From the NCBI GenBank assembly GCA_039707655.1, contig CM077665.1, positions 441,749,531-441,813,530 on the forward strand: a DNA stretch of 64,000 bases, given 5' to 3'. Positions 1 through 10,413 of this stretch are shown here, one piece after another; within the stretch, counting starts at the first letter, position 1, and each line of letters begins with the position of its first letter. The DNA is from Elymus sibiricus (lineage: Eukaryota; Streptophyta; Magnoliopsida; Poales; Poaceae). Position numbers and translations under genes: made by a program. Below the pieces are notes generated by a model, which was given only the letters and a program-made list of their open reading frames with translations, was not told the DNA's origin and made no database searches.

Positions 1-720
1 TAACTCCAAGTAAAATACCGATGGTCGTTAGAAGAAAGAGGGGATGCCACTCGGGGGCATCCCCAAGCTTAGTTGCTTCTTTCTCTTTGGATATATCTTG
101 GGGGTGCGGTAGCATCCCCAAGCTTAGGCTTTTATAACTCCTTATTCCTTCATCCATCGTGATCTCATCCAAAACTTGAAAACTTCAATCACACAAAACT
201 CAACAAAATCATCGTGAGATCCGTTAGTATAATAAAGCAAATCACTACTTTAGGTACTGTTGCAAACCCATTCATATTTTATTATTGCATTATACCTACT
301 GTATTTTAACTTTACCATAGCTTATACCCCCCAATACAAACCATAGATTCATCAAAACAAGCACACAATTAAACGAAAACAGAATCTATCTTAAACAGAA
401 CAGTCTGTAGTAATCTGTACTATAACCATACTTATGTAACTCTAAAAATTCTGCCAAATTAGGACAACGTAAGTAATTTGTATAGAAATACTGTGTTAAA
501 ATTTCAGCTCAAGATCACGTTCCAGAAAAAAATGAAAATTCATATACTGGACACAAAGTTTCTGTTTCAGATTCAGCATCACTTCAACTCATCCTATGAA
601 TCATCCTAAAGGCTTTACTTGGCACAAACACTAAATAAACCATAAAAACACAATCATAACAGAGGCATAATTGTGTCAACACTCAAAAACTGAAAGGAAA
701 AAGCAAAAATTTATTTATTC

Positions 721-744
721 ATTGGGTTGCCTCCCAACAAGCGC
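721..744 (-). other. 24-nt untranslated motif shared with element F
   Basis: Read on the minus strand, this block starts GCGCTTGTTGGGAGGCAACC and is identical over 24 nt to 63697-63720 of element F, which lies in the opposite orientation about 63 kb away. In both elements it sits just after the first open frame downstream of the primer-binding site. The core TTGGG and CCCAA arms can pair across a six-base loop. Function unknown; an RNA structure used for translation or packaging is an inference. Confidence 0.75.
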
Positions 745-759
745 TATCGTTTTACGCCC

Positions 760-1626
760 CTAGCTAGGCATGATGATTTCAATGATGCTCACATAAAAAG
801 TAGTAATTGAAATATGCAAGAGAGCATCATGAATCTCATGACAAGCACATTTAAGTCTAACCCACTTCCTATGCATAGGGATTTTGTGAGCAAACAATTT
901 ATGGGAACAAGAATCAACTAGCATAGCAAGGCAAAACAAGCATAACTTCAAAACTTTGAACACATGGAGAGGAAACTTGACATTATTGCAATTCCTACAA
1001 GCATATGTTCCCCCCTCATAATAAATTTCAGTAGCATCATGAAGGAATTCAACAATATAACTATCACATAAATCATTCTTTTCATGATGCACAATCATAG
1101 AATTTTCATTACTTTCCACATAAGCAAATTCCTTTTCATCCATAGTAGTGGGAGCAAACTCAACAAAATAACTATCATGAGACACTTGATTGACATAACC
1201 ACATTGCAAATTCAAACCATGATGATAAGTTTCATGGTTATCATTACTCATTATAGCATACGTGTCATCACCATCATCATGAATAGGAGGCATGCAATCA
1301 TCATAATAAATTTGCTCATCAAAACATGGGGGACTAAAAATATCATCTTCATCAAAAATAGCATCCCCAAGCTTGTGGCTTTGCATATCATTAGCATAAT
1401 TGACATTAATAGAATTTATAGTAACATCATTGCAATCATGCTTTTAAATCAAGGAGCTATCATGAATCACCTTATGAATTTCTTCTTTCAACACTTCATC
1501 AAAAATTTCAGATTCATGATTTTCAAGAAAAACTTCATAGAGATAATCAAGTGCACTCAACTCACTAGCAATAGGTTCATCATAATTTGATTTTTTGAAA
1601 AGATTAGCAAGTGGATGAGGATCCAT
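760..1626 (-). pseudogene. First ORF of element A, one in-frame stop
   Basis: A single minus-strand frame runs from an ATG at 1626 to a stop at 760 (about 289 codons) with one internal TAA at 1444-1446. The upstream part (60 residues) begins MDPHPLANLFKK and is rich in Glu and Asp. The downstream part is rich in Asp, Tyr and His, has an acidic stretch (DDGDDTYAIM) and a hydrophobic Cys-rich segment (VLKLCLFCLAMLVDSC) near its C-terminal third. It lies directly after the primer-binding site and before the conserved 24-nt motif, the same place occupied by the unrelated-looking ORF of element F. I recognise no domain. It may be a leader or gag-like protein of the element. The single stop suggests recent inactivation or an element that does not need the protein. 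Confidence 0.6.
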
Positions 1627-1897
1627 ATCAATAGATTTTTAGCAAGCAAAGATGCAAGCAAATAGGAGGCACATGGCAACACAAGCAAAGATAGCAAATA
1701 AGCAAACAAAAAGAGATCCGGCGAGAAAAAGGCAAACGAAAAAGAGGGCGAATAAAATGACAAATTGGGTGAAGTGGGGGAGAGGAAAATGAGAGGCAAA
1801 TGGCAAATATGGAGATGAGATTTGTGATTAGGAACCTGGTAGATGATGGTGGAGTCCCCTCGGCGCCTATGATAGGCACGTAGAAGAGACCGCTTCC

Positions 1898-1915
1898 TCC
1901 CCGGCAACGGCGCCA
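1898..1915 (-). other. Primer-binding site, tRNA-Asp
   Basis: On the minus strand these 18 nt read TGGCGCCGTTGCCGGGGA, a perfect complement of the 3' end of plant tRNA-Asp including CCA. The site begins 10 nt inside the LTR end at 1926. tRNA-Asp priming is characteristic of Athila-type Gypsy elements. Confidence 0.9.
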
Positions 1916-1925
1916 GAAATTCCTT

Positions 1926-3500
1926 TGACGTGGCTTGAGACTGCGTCGGTATTTCCCCAGAGAGGAAGGGAAGATGCAGCACAACGACGGTAAGTATTTC
2001 CCTCAGTTATGAAACCAAGGTTATCGAACCAGTAGGAGGATCACCACCACCCAATAAGCAGCACCTGCACACAAACAATAAATACTTGCAACCCGACGCG
2101 AAAGAGAGGTTGTCAGTCTCTCTACGGTAATAAGATAGATTAGGTAGTGATAGATAGGAGAGATAGATCTCTCAAGAACACAAATAAAAAGAGTAAATAT
2201 GCAGCAATATATTTTTGGGTTTTTGGTTTTGTAGATCTGAAAACAAAGATTGCAAAAAACGTAGATCGGAAAGCAATATGATGGAAAAGTAGACCCGGGG
2301 GCCATAGGGTTCACTAGTGGCTTCTCTCATGAGTATTGCGCATGGTGGGTGAACAAATTATTGTTGGGCAATTGATAGAAAATCGAATAGTCATGACGAT
2401 ATCCAAGGCGATGATCATTATATAGGCATCACGTCTAAGATAGATAGACCGACTCCTGCCTGCATCTACCTCTATTACTCCACACATCGACCGCTATCCA
2501 GCATGCATCTAGTGTATTAAGTTCATGGAAAAACGGAGTAATGCAATAAGAACGACGACATGATGTAGACAAGATCTATTCATGTAGGAATAGACCCCAT
2601 CTTGTTATCCTTAATAGCAATGATACATGCGTGTCTTGCTGCCCCTTCTGTCACTGGGAAAGAACACCGCAAGATCGAACCCATCACAAAGCACCTCTTC
2701 CCATGGCAAGAAAAATCAATCTACTCGGCCTAACTAAACCAAAGATTCGAAGAATAAATACGATGCTATAAGTAATCAAGCATATAAGAGATCAAAGAAG
2801 ACTCAAATAATATTCATGGATAGAAACTGATCATGAACTCAAAATTCATCGGATCCCAACAAACACACCTCAAAAGTTTACATCAAATAGATCTCCAAGA
2901 GACCATTGTATTGAGAATCATAAGAGAGAGAGAAGAAGACATCTAGCTACTGCCTACGGACCCGAAGGTCTATGGTGGACTACTCACACATCATCGGAGA
3001 GGCACCTATGAGGAAGATGAACCCCTCCGTGATGGTGTTTAGATTGGATCTCGAGGTTCTGGAACTTGCGGCGGCTGGAATTGTGTTTCGTCGACTCCCC
3101 TAGGGTTTTTGGAATATTTGGGAATTTATAGGCATAAGAGGCGGTGCGGAGGGGCCCCGTGGAGGGCACAACCCATCAGGGCGCGCTGGGGGCCCCCTGG
3201 CGCGCCCTAGTGGGTTGTGCTCTCCACAGCCCACCTTCCTGGCTCTTGTTTGGCCCACTGGGTGTCTTCTGGTCTAGAAAAAATCTCCAAAAAGTTTCGT
3301 CGCGATTGGACTCCGTTTGGTATTGATTTTCTGCGAAGTAAAAAACAAGCAAAAACAGCAACTGGCCCTTTGGCACTATATCAATAGGTTAATCCAAAAA
3401 AATGATATAAAGTTGTTATAAAATGATTGTAAAACATCCAAGAATGATAATATAACAGCATGGAACAAGCAAAAATTATAGATACGTTGGAGACGTATCA
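1926..3500 (-). repeat. 5' LTR of Gypsy element A
   Basis: The LTR is 1575 bp. On the minus strand it begins TGATACGTCTCCAACGTATC at 3500 and ends ...CACGTCA at 1926, ten bases from the primer-binding site. The start is nearly the same as that of the LTR at 61019-62594, which has almost the same length (1576 bp), so the two belong to related subfamilies. The insertion interrupts the CACTA element at 3501; the five flanking bases there are TACTA, but the partner duplication lies off the window. A TATA box is present at 3123-3131. Confidence 0.85.
3123..3131 (-). promoter_or_regulatory. LTR TATA box of element A
   Basis: CTATAAATT on the minus strand, inside the LTR about 375 bp from its 5' end. 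An equivalent CTATAAATT occurs at the matching place in the related LTR (61384-61392), which supports a U3 promoter. Confidence 0.6.
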
Positions 3501-3633
3501 TACTACCACGCTGGTAGACGGTGGCCCCCTCAACCACCTCGTCCACGCTATCGAAAAACCGATCCCCGCCACCATTAGCATGGCCACTCGGCTCCGGCTG
3601 ACGCAGATCCGGCCAGGTATCCCATGGGGTCTG

Positions 3634-4053
3634 CTAGGACGTAGCCCGATCCTTGCTCTGCTCTAGAGTCTCGTGGGACGAAGCGTTTGGGACAGGAGTC
3701 TCGTGGGTCGAAGGCTCGTCGACCCGAGGCTTGTGGACAGGAGTCCGCGTAGCCTCCACCTCAGATGGGTCCACCCTAGCAGTCCTGTGCTCGGGTGAAT
3801 CAGCTGGGGGTGGCGGCAAGGAAGGCGTAGCAGCCTGCGTACCTCTTCCGCGGGCACGTGTACCTCTACCTCCTCCTCTCTTCTTCCCCCGACCTCCCCT
3901 CCCGGTGGGCATCGGCGCCGACGAAGAAGCGCCCGCCTGTGTTTGCAAACTGTCGAGCAATGCTCTCCGGAGAGAATCGGGTGGAATGGAAGTACCCCTC
4001 CCACCACGCGCCGACGAAGAAGCCGCGGATCGCTCTGGACCCGCGCCCACCAT
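3634..4053 (-). CDS. Second ORF of the CACTA element (Arg/Gly- and Pro-rich)
   Basis: An ATG-initiated frame of 139 residues lies downstream of the transposase remnant on the same strand. The middle is strongly basic and Gly/Arg-rich (TGRGGRGKKRGGGRGTRARGR), followed by a Pro-rich stretch and an acidic, His/Thr-rich tail. CACTA elements usually carry a second gene besides the TNP2 transposase, often with low-complexity sequence, so position and composition fit, but there is no diagnostic domain. The opposite strand also stays open over much of this GC-rich stretch, which weakens the case. It could be a first exon, with the remainder beyond the Gypsy insertion at 3500. The frame ends at 3634, about 134 bp from that insertion. 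Confidence 0.45.
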   Translation of the reverse strand: MVGAGPERSAASSSARGGRGTSIPPDSLRRALLDSLQTQAGASSSAPMPTGRGGRGKKRGGGRGTRARGRGTQAATPSLPPPPADSPEHRTARVDPSEVEATRTPVHKPRVDEPSTHETPVPNASSHETLEQSKDRATS

Positions 4054-4193
4054 CTTTCAACACCTGCCATTACAAAGAGTAAACGAAATTAGTACAACAC
4101 AAAAAAATTGAATACCAACATGAATAATAATATGTATATAATTTAAGTGTATCATCATCATGTATATAATAAAAAGTGAATACCTGACATGAA

Positions 4194-7100
4194 CTAATAA
4201 TAATCTTGATCGTTTATATATGCTCCGGGATCAATAAATGCATCATCATCATCACTATCATCAATAAATGCATCATCATCATCACTATCGGGAACATCAT
4301 GTGAAAGGCCTCCTTTATGTAATCGGTCAAGCATTGACAGGTCATCCGCAGCAGTAACTTCTTCTTTTTTCGGCTCTTCTTGTTCCGGCTCAGGTGTGAA
4401 GTCGGAATCACTATCGCTGTCTACTTCAATGTTCTGGGGTGAAGTAGAGCGGTTCTTGAAACATTTTTTTGGAAAGACGTGTTTCTTGGAAGAATTCTCC
4501 TTCATATGTGTCTGGGTTAATGTGAGGTTCATAATCCTCTTCATTGAGGGGAGGTGGTCTAAAACGTGGCGGCACTTCATAAACGACATCCCAACCATTC
4601 AGATTTGAATCAGTTTGGCAGGCCCACGGTAGATAGAAAACTTGGGTCACCTGTTGAGCTGTAATATAGACATCGGGAACATCTAAATGGGTGCTTTGTT
4701 TGATTTCGACTAGCCCTATATGTTCATGAGTCCTTCTAGTCTCCTTCGGCTGGAACCAATAACATTTGAAGACTACGACGTTCGGTGGGTTTTCACCATA
4801 GAATAGAAGTTCATAAATTGCTTCAACTCTTCCATAATACTCGGTACCTCCTTCTTCGATAGCAGAGACACAACAATTTTTCGACTTTCGGTAGGCCATA
4901 GATAGCTCTTTGCCAAAGGTACGAAAGCAATACCCGTTGATGTCGTATTTGTCAAATGAACGGACCTTATAGTCAAAACCATTAGCGACTTGTCTAAGTT
5001 CGGCGTCCATAGACTCTGAGTTAGCCTACAAGTTTAATACGAAAAGATTGTTGCATTAGCCGCAAATTAGACGAAGAAATGAATTGGTCTAATGGAAATT
5101 ACTGTTTGTTTGAACCACGAGATGAAACCGGGATAGGCACCTCCATGCTTTGCCAGAAGCTCATACTCTTCGATGGAATCCTTTTGGATCACTGCTCCAT
5201 CCGAGAATTTGGTGACGTATCGACTGTATCAAATATCCGGGAATAAGAGCGGTTCAAAGGAATTAGAAGTTGCAAAACAATGTACCGAGAACTTACTCGA
5301 TGTACGGCCACACTTCTGTTAGGTTGTTGAAGATATACAACGAAATGGTCCGCCATTCTTCGACATCCAACGCTATTGCTTTCGAAGCACGGGCTGGTGC
5401 GAGCTTCCCTTTGAATAGGCTGAGGTTGGATCGACCTTTTTTAGGGTCGCCAGCATTGTACCGAGGATTCGGATTATGCAAATGACGATTTTTGGCTTCG
5501 TAGTGTGCTGTCACGAAGTTTGCCGCCTCCTCTATAATGAATGCCTATGCCATCGATGCTTGAATTCTACGTTTATTTTTACATTTTGCTCGAAGCGTCT
5601 TCTGCATCCTCTCAGTTGCGTAGCACCAACGATTTTGCACGCCCCCCCCCCAATCTTGCCTCGGTCGGGAGATGCAAAATCAAATGCTGCATTAGATTAA
5701 AGAAGCCCGGTGGAAAGATCTTCTCTAACTTGCAGATCAACTCCGGCGCCAACTCTTCCATTTCATCTAGCATGCGAGGCGATAGTTCTTTCGCGCAAAG
5801 AGAACGGAAGAAATAGCTCAGCTCTGCCAGTACTAGCCATTCATCCTCAGGGATAAAGCCACGCAACATCACCGGCATTACCCGCTCAAGCCATATGTGC
5901 CAATCATGACTCTTGAGACCAAATATTTTCAATTTGTCAAGACTCGCTCCCCTCTTTAGATTCGCTGAATACCTATCGGGGGATCATCAACTGCATTTCA
6001 CCCACAAGATCATTTCCCTCATAGCTGGCCTTCCAAGATTGAACCATGCCTTTGGCTTCGTCCAATTCTGCTTTCCTTTTGGTTGTCGCATGTTTTGTAA
6101 CCTTCTATCACATAGAGCCTCCTGATCGACTCTAGCCTTAGGATTATCCTTTGACTTCCCCTCTATGCCGAACAATGTACCAAAAAGGGCCTCGGCGATA
6201 TTCTTTTAAGTGTGCATCACATCGATGTTGTGTGGGCAAAGGAGGTCTTTGAAGTAAGGCAGATCCCATAAGCATGTCTTGTGAGTCCAGGCGTGTTCCG
6301 AATTATACCCTTTGAAATACCCTGGACGCTCTGGATCAGGCTCGAGAGCATTTAACTGATCCAGGGTCTGTTGGCCTGTCAACGCAGGTGGTGCAGAGTT
6401 TTTGACAACTCTACCTTTGATGAAATTCTTCTTGTCTTTTCTGAATGGCGAGGATCCAGGAACTGTCTATGCAAGTCAAAGCAAGAAAACTTGCGACCCG
6501 CCTGCAGCCAACTGGCACGGGAACCTTCCATGCACACACCAGCCAACGAATAGCGCATACGCCGGCAAGTCATGCATCGAGTACATGTACCACACATGCA
6601 TCATGAAGTTTTATTTTGTAGCGGCGTCGTATGTCTTGATCCCATTATCCCAAGCCTCTTGCAATTCATCCTTAAGCGGTTGCATGTACACATTCATATT
6701 CTTCCCCGGATAGTTGGGCCATGGAATTATCAACGTCAGGAAAATGTTCTTTCTTTGCATAATCTGTCCAGGGGGGGGGGAGATTGAGTGGAATGAAAAA
6801 TACAGGCCAACAACTGTATTGGGTTGCCGTCATACCAAACACATTGAACCCATCCGTGCTGATGGTGACTCGAGGATGCCTTGGATCTGCCGCTTTATCC
6901 TTATGTAATGCATCGAAGTGCTTCCACGCAAAAGCGTCTGAAGTGTGTACCAACATCTGATCCCCATCTGCATCTAGTTCGGTTCTTTTGCCCAATTTGT
7001 GCCATGTCATCTATCTGGCCGTCTCTTCGACCATGGAAAGACGTTGAAGTCTTGGTATGATTGGCATATACCGAAGAACATTAACGGGGATTTTGGTCTG

Positions 7101-7824
7101 AATCTTCTCACCCATACCGTTGTCTACCACAATATACCTGGAAGACTTGTAAATGGGACAATAGTTCAAGTCTGCATACTCAAGCCTAAATAAGGCACAT
7201 CCATTATCACAGGCATCTATCTTCTCATAGGGCATCTTAAGTACACGGAGGATTTTGTCTGACTGGTACAGGTTTGCAGGCATTACATGGCCTTTGGGTA
7301 GAAAGCGTCCAAATATTGTCATCATCGCGTCATAGCATTCTCTTCCCAGGTTGAATTGAGCCTTCAGAGCCATTACTTGCGCGATGGCATCCAGCTGACA
7401 AAAGCTCAGTGTGCTCGTGGAGAGGACGTTTTGAAAACTCCAACATTTCATAGAAGGCCTTTGCAGATTCCTCCATCTCATCGTCTGAATCCCGGGCATC
7501 ATCAAAGTCTTGCACCATGTCTTTGATCCCGGTACCATGCTCGTCGGTGCGACGACGAACCACCTCAGCTCTGGCACGTTGGGCAGACTAACCATGAAAA
7601 GTCCACAACCTATAATCAGGCGTAAAACCCCACTTCTGCAGGTGTTTACCCATTTCACCCTCTGTCCTCTTTTTGAAGTTGTCGCACCGGACACAGGGGC
7701 ACCAGGTTCTTTCCTGGCCATTTGCAAATGCGGCTCTCACAAACCCCTTGGTTTTTGTTAACCATTCATTGGTCATGTCTTTCTGACTAGTGTGACCGGT
7801 GTACATCCACGCACGATCACTCAT
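4194..7824 (-). pseudogene. CACTA TNP2-type transposase pseudogene
   Basis: The remnants read in order on the minus strand. From the ATG at 7824 there is an N-terminal transposase-associated domain with CPCVRCDNF (7588-7824), ending in an in-frame stop. The TNP2 core follows in another frame (about 7400-6672), with TISTDGFNVFGMT and YSCWPVFFIPLNLP, a stop at 7011-7013 and a frameshift near a G run at about 6770. A DUF4218-like block lies at 5932-5612 (SHDWHIWLERVMPVMLRGF, LSYFFRSLCAKEL). A DUF4216-like block lies at 5010-4426 (YYGRVEAIYELLFYG, FKCYWFQPKETR), and an acidic tail ends at 4194 after a frameshift in a T run near 4465. This would be the cut-and-paste transposase of an En/Spm element, but with several stops and frameshifts it cannot encode an active enzyme as it stands. 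Introns could explain some gaps, not the in-domain breaks. Confidence 0.85.
4231..4290 (-). repeat. 30-bp tandem duplication in the acidic tail
   Basis: Two adjacent 30-bp units (4231-4260 and 4261-4290) differ only at the last base. On the minus strand they encode two copies of an Asp-rich decapeptide containing DSDDDDAFID in the C-terminal tail of the transposase remnant. Confidence 0.85.
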
Positions 7825-7957
7825 CTTGCCTAGCTACTGGACACACACAAAATATATATATAATTCGGCATACATATTCATCAGTTAATCTAGTTTGTCA
7901 GTTTTATTACGTCCATGCAACCTACACGCTAATAGGTAAAGATAGGTCCTAATCCCA

Positions 7958-8173
7958 CCCGAGTATGTGTAGATTGGGTTCGTTTTCCCATGCTCTGCTC
8001 CGGATCCGACGCAGAATTTCGGCAGCACCTCCCCGCTATTCTCCTGATACACGTCTCGGCAATAAGCAGAGAGGATGTGTACCCGGAGAACAACAGGGAG
8101 GCACTGACGAAATTCTGCATCGGATCCGGAGCAGAGCATATGGGAAAACGAACCCAATCTACACATACTCGGG
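7958..8173. repeat. Large inverted repeat upstream of the CACTA transposase
   Basis: The left arm (7958-8021, 64 nt) and right arm (8108-8173, 66 nt) are reverse complements apart from one 2-bp indel and one substitution. The 86-nt centre also contains shorter imperfectly paired segments. Each arm contains CTCTGCTCCGGATCC or its complement. It may be part of the CACTA subterminal repeats or a small nested foldback element. Confidence 0.85.
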
Positions 8174-8197
8174 CTGTCCATGGATAACATTGGACAA

Positions 8198-8261
8198 TTC
8201 GAAAGAATGACGGTTATAAATATGCAAACGCATGCATATTTATAACTGTAACCCTTTCGAA
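8198..8261. repeat. 64-bp palindrome
   Basis: TTCGAAAG at the left and CTTTCGAA at the right bound an AT-rich stem (GGTTATAAATATGC against GCATATTTATAACTG) with a short loop around 8226-8229. It lies just outside the 7958-8173 inverted repeat, again fitting a subterminal region of a DNA transposon. Confidence 0.75.
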
Positions 8262-8613
8262 CGGGAGACGCATACTGGTCACGCATACTGATGGTTCAAT
8301 CTACCTATAGCTAGCAAGTTTCATTGGCACGAAGACCGGAACAGAGCAAATGAAGGGGGAGGAGGAGATGTCATTTGTGCTCACCGACGAACGCAGGGGC
8401 GGAGCTCGTCCAACGCACGGGGAGGTCGTTGAACACCAGACCCTCGCAGCGACGAAACAACTGCACATTGAAATCCACCCGATCAACACAAATATGATGT
8501 TTTTTATAACAAAATCGGAAAATATATGACCTAACTCATAATTTACAAAACTATGACCCCGTCGGCCTCTGGAAGGCAGAAGAGCACCTTTTTGGTCAAC
8601 AGGAGGCCAGAGA
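8262..8613. other. Unassigned intergenic stretch
   Basis: About 350 bp between the CACTA palindrome and the minisatellite. It includes a small inverted pair (GGCCTCTGG near 8564 and CCAGAG near 8608). No gene, LTR or convincing transposon terminus is visible. Confidence 0.5.
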
Positions 8614-8895
8614 GGTGTCGGGGGTCGGTGCCGTCGGGGTGTCGTGCCGGGGTGTCGTCCAGGGGGCTCACCGGAGGGGCGTCGCCCGGGGTGTTGTGTC
8701 GGGGTGTCGTGCCGGGGTGTCGTGCCGGGGGTGTCGTGCAGGGGGCTCATGGGACGGGCGTCGCCGGGGTGTCGGGGTGTCGTGTCGGGGTGTCGTGTCA
8801 GGGCGTCGTGTCGGGGTGTCGGGGTGTGGTGTCGGGGTGTCGGGGTGTCATGTCGGGGCGTCGTGTCAGGGTGTCGGGGCGTCGTGTCGGAGCGT
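8614..8895. repeat. GC-rich minisatellite, core GGGGTGTCGTGTC
   Basis: About 280 bp of short, variably sized units built from GGGGTGTC, GGGGTGTCGTGTC and GGGGCGTCGTGTC. A higher-order duplication is visible: the blocks starting near 8657 and 8735 both contain AGGGGGCTCA followed by a GGGCGTCGCC segment. The array stays open in all three plus-strand frames because of its composition; I do not regard these frames as genes. It ends exactly at the LTR that starts at 8896. Confidence 0.9.
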
Positions 8896-9366
8896 TGTCG
8901 GTGTCAAAACCGGCGGATCTCGGGTAGGGGGTCCCAAGCTGTGGATCTAGAATCGATGGGTAACAGGGGACGAAGGAGACGATGTTTACCCAGGTTCAGG
9001 CCCTCCTATGGAGGTAAAACCCTACGTCCTGCTTGGTTGTATTGATGTGTATGAAGATTACAGAGTCGATCTACCTCGAGATCAAATAGCTAAACCCTAG
9101 ATGAGTTCACCTGCCTCTACGAACTAAACCCTCTGGCTTATATAGATACCAGGGGTCCCTAGGGTTACACATAGTCGGTTGCTTATCGAAGGAATAAACA
9201 TGCCTATTCTATCATCTTAAGCTTGAAGGGCACGCCACGGCTCCTGAGTTCTCCCCCCTGGCCACGAGTTATTCGGTCAGTCCGATCCTCCAACGAGTGA
9301 CCCACGAGTCCGGCCCATAAGGAATAGGCCAGTAGTCCGGGGACCCCTTAATCCCGGACTCCCTCA
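8896..9366 (-). repeat. 3' LTR of a Tat-lineage Gypsy element
   Basis: 471 bp. On the minus strand it starts TGAGGGAGTCCGGGATT at 9366 and ends GGTTTTGACACCGACA at 8896, giving canonical TG...CA ends. A polypurine tract (TTCGGGGGCTAC on the minus strand, 9367-9378) abuts the start, so this is the 3' LTR and the internal domain lies to the right. A TATA box (TATATAAG, minus) is at 9138-9145. The five flanking bases (AGCGT left, GTAGC right) do not match, as expected when the 5' end of the element has been lost. Confidence 0.8.
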
Positions 9367-10399
9367 GTAGCCCCCGAACTAGCCTCCAACGCCGAGGCAT
9401 GTAGTCCGGACGGTCCTGTGCTCCCAAAGTCTTCGCCTTGCGAGGCGAGTTCTTCTCCTCCTCTCTGTTTAGTAAACAATAATCCGGTCATTAGTGAGCT
9501 CTTGATCGTCGAGACGTCGCGGGGCCCACAGCATTAACTTCGCCATCCAGAATTAACGACACCCCTCGATCCCTCTGCACCAATGGGAGATGGGCGGCCC
9601 AGCAGCCTTTTACAGGACTGCCCTTCCTGCAAGCAAAGGGGAGGAACCGCCCATTTAAGCAGGCTGAATCGTGGCTTAGGCAACCCCTTCCTCTTCCTCA
9701 CCATCAAAAAGCCCCAAGCGAGAGAACTTGAAAATATGGCGAGCATCCCTGGCTCCTCCTCGCGTCCTCACGGCCCCCTTCCCGGAGATTGGGCAAGTTG
9801 TTCAGTATCTCTCCTCCAGCTGCGCAACCTTGAGACCCAGGGTTATCTTCCCGCCTCGGATCTGGCGTTTGCCCGCGCCGGATTGACTTCTTCGAACGGC
9901 GAGGCCTTCGCAGAGAATTTCCCTGTTCCACCCAAGGGAGAGCGGGTATGTTTCGTGTCCTTCCTCTTACGAGGCCTAGGATTCCCCATTCATCCCTTCT
10001 TGAGGGGACTATTGGAATTTTACGGGATCCAACTCCATCAACTCACCCCTGGATCCATCCTGCACATTCCGGACTTTGTTGCCCTCTGCGAGATGTTCTT
10101 GGGCTGCGAGGCCCATTTTGGTTTGTGGAGGAGATACTTCCTCCTTGTCCCCCGTACTCGGGGCGGGACAATTCGGGAAGTGGGTGGAGCCGAAGTATGG
10201 CGTATAGCCGGGACGGGGTATCCCATGGGGACTCCGAAGAAAGAGTCCGAAGAATGGACCTCGGAATGGTTCTATATTGAGAACGTTCCCCTGTTCGACC
10301 CAGCTCGGAGGGGTCTGCCCGAATACTCCGACGCTCCTTTGAAGAAAAGGTTCAACTGGCGACCGAAGAGTCCATCCCAAGAGGAAAGTGCCGAAGTAA
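9367..10399 (-). mobile_element. 3' internal fragment of a Tat-lineage Gypsy element
   Basis: Internal sequence adjacent to the polypurine tract and 3' LTR. It carries an antisense ORF (9736-10413 on the plus strand), the hallmark of the Tat/Retand/RIRE2 group, in which an extra gene lies between pol and the 3' LTR in reverse orientation. The transition to AT-rich sequence at about 10399 marks the truncation; pol and the 5' LTR are missing. Confidence 0.7.
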
Positions 10400-10413
10400 A
10401 AATGTTTGCGTAG
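9736..10413 (+). CDS. Antisense ORF of the Tat-type element (gypsy-type transposon domain, PF04195-like), truncated
   Basis: The frame is open from 9583, but the first ATG in a typical position for this family is at 9736 (MASIPGSSSRP). The body carries features of the plant 'putative gypsy type transposon' family: RNLETQGYLPASDLAFARAG near residues 28-47, VCFVSFLLRGLGFPIHPFLRGLLEFYGIQLHQLTPGSI near 72-109, and FNWRPK near the end. It is on the strand opposite to its LTR. The last five codons and stop come from unrelated AT-rich DNA, so the protein is cut short compared with family members that continue well beyond this point. Function of the family is not known. The frame has no internal stop, which is notable for a truncated copy. 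Confidence 0.7.
   Translation: MASIPGSSSRPHGPLPGDWASCSVSLLQLRNLETQGYLPASDLAFARAGLTSSNGEAFAENFPVPPKGERVCFVSFLLRGLGFPIHPFLRGLLEFYGIQLHQLTPGSILHIPDFVALCEMFLGCEAHFGLWRRYFLLVPRTRGGTIREVGGAEVWRIAGTGYPMGTPKKESEEWTSEWFYIENVPLFDPARRGLPEYSDAPLKKRFNWRPKSPSQEESAEVKMFA

Larger units (their letters stand above)
1..1925 (-). mobile_element. Internal domain of Athila-type Gypsy element A (partial)
   Basis: This is the part of a minus-strand LTR retrotransposon that follows its 5' LTR (1926-3500). It begins with the primer-binding site at 1898-1915, then an open frame broken by one stop (760-1626), a conserved untranslated motif (721-744) and AT-rich non-coding sequence down to the window edge. The rest, including any gag-pol and the 3' LTR, lies outside the window. 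A second conserved untranslated block lies at about 582-623 and matches the same region of element F near 63819. Short direct copies of GCATCCCCAAGCTTAG occur at 57-72 and 112-127, and the first forms part of a small hairpin at 42-66. The tRNA-Asp primer site points to the Athila lineage; the family name is not assigned. Confidence 0.85.
3501..8261 (-). mobile_element. CACTA (En/Spm) DNA transposon, partial and decayed
   Basis: Minus-strand remnants of two CACTA genes lie here in the expected order: a TNP2-type transposase (start codon at 7824) and a second Arg/Gly-rich ORF (3634-4053). Upstream of the transposase start is a region with a strong inverted repeat (7958-8173) and a palindrome (8198-8261), like the subterminal repeats of this superfamily. 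Gypsy element A is inserted at 3500, so the other end is outside the window. I could not find the CACTA terminal sequence on the right side; the boundary at 8261 is the last sequence I can tie to the element and is approximate. Confidence 0.8.

Noticed and set aside
1084..1590. Plus-strand frame of 168 residues rich in Ile and His
   Set aside because: Antisense to the acidic ORF of element A; low-complexity mirror of GAT/CAT-rich codons.
3653..4111. Plus-strand 152-residue frame opposite the CACTA second ORF
   Set aside because: GC-rich shadow; orientation and context favour the minus-strand frame, and even that is held with low confidence.
8553..9045. Overlapping plus-strand frames rich in Gly, Val, Ser and Arg
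   Set aside because: They are produced by the GGGGTGTC minisatellite, which is open in all three frames because of its composition, and they run into an LTR.
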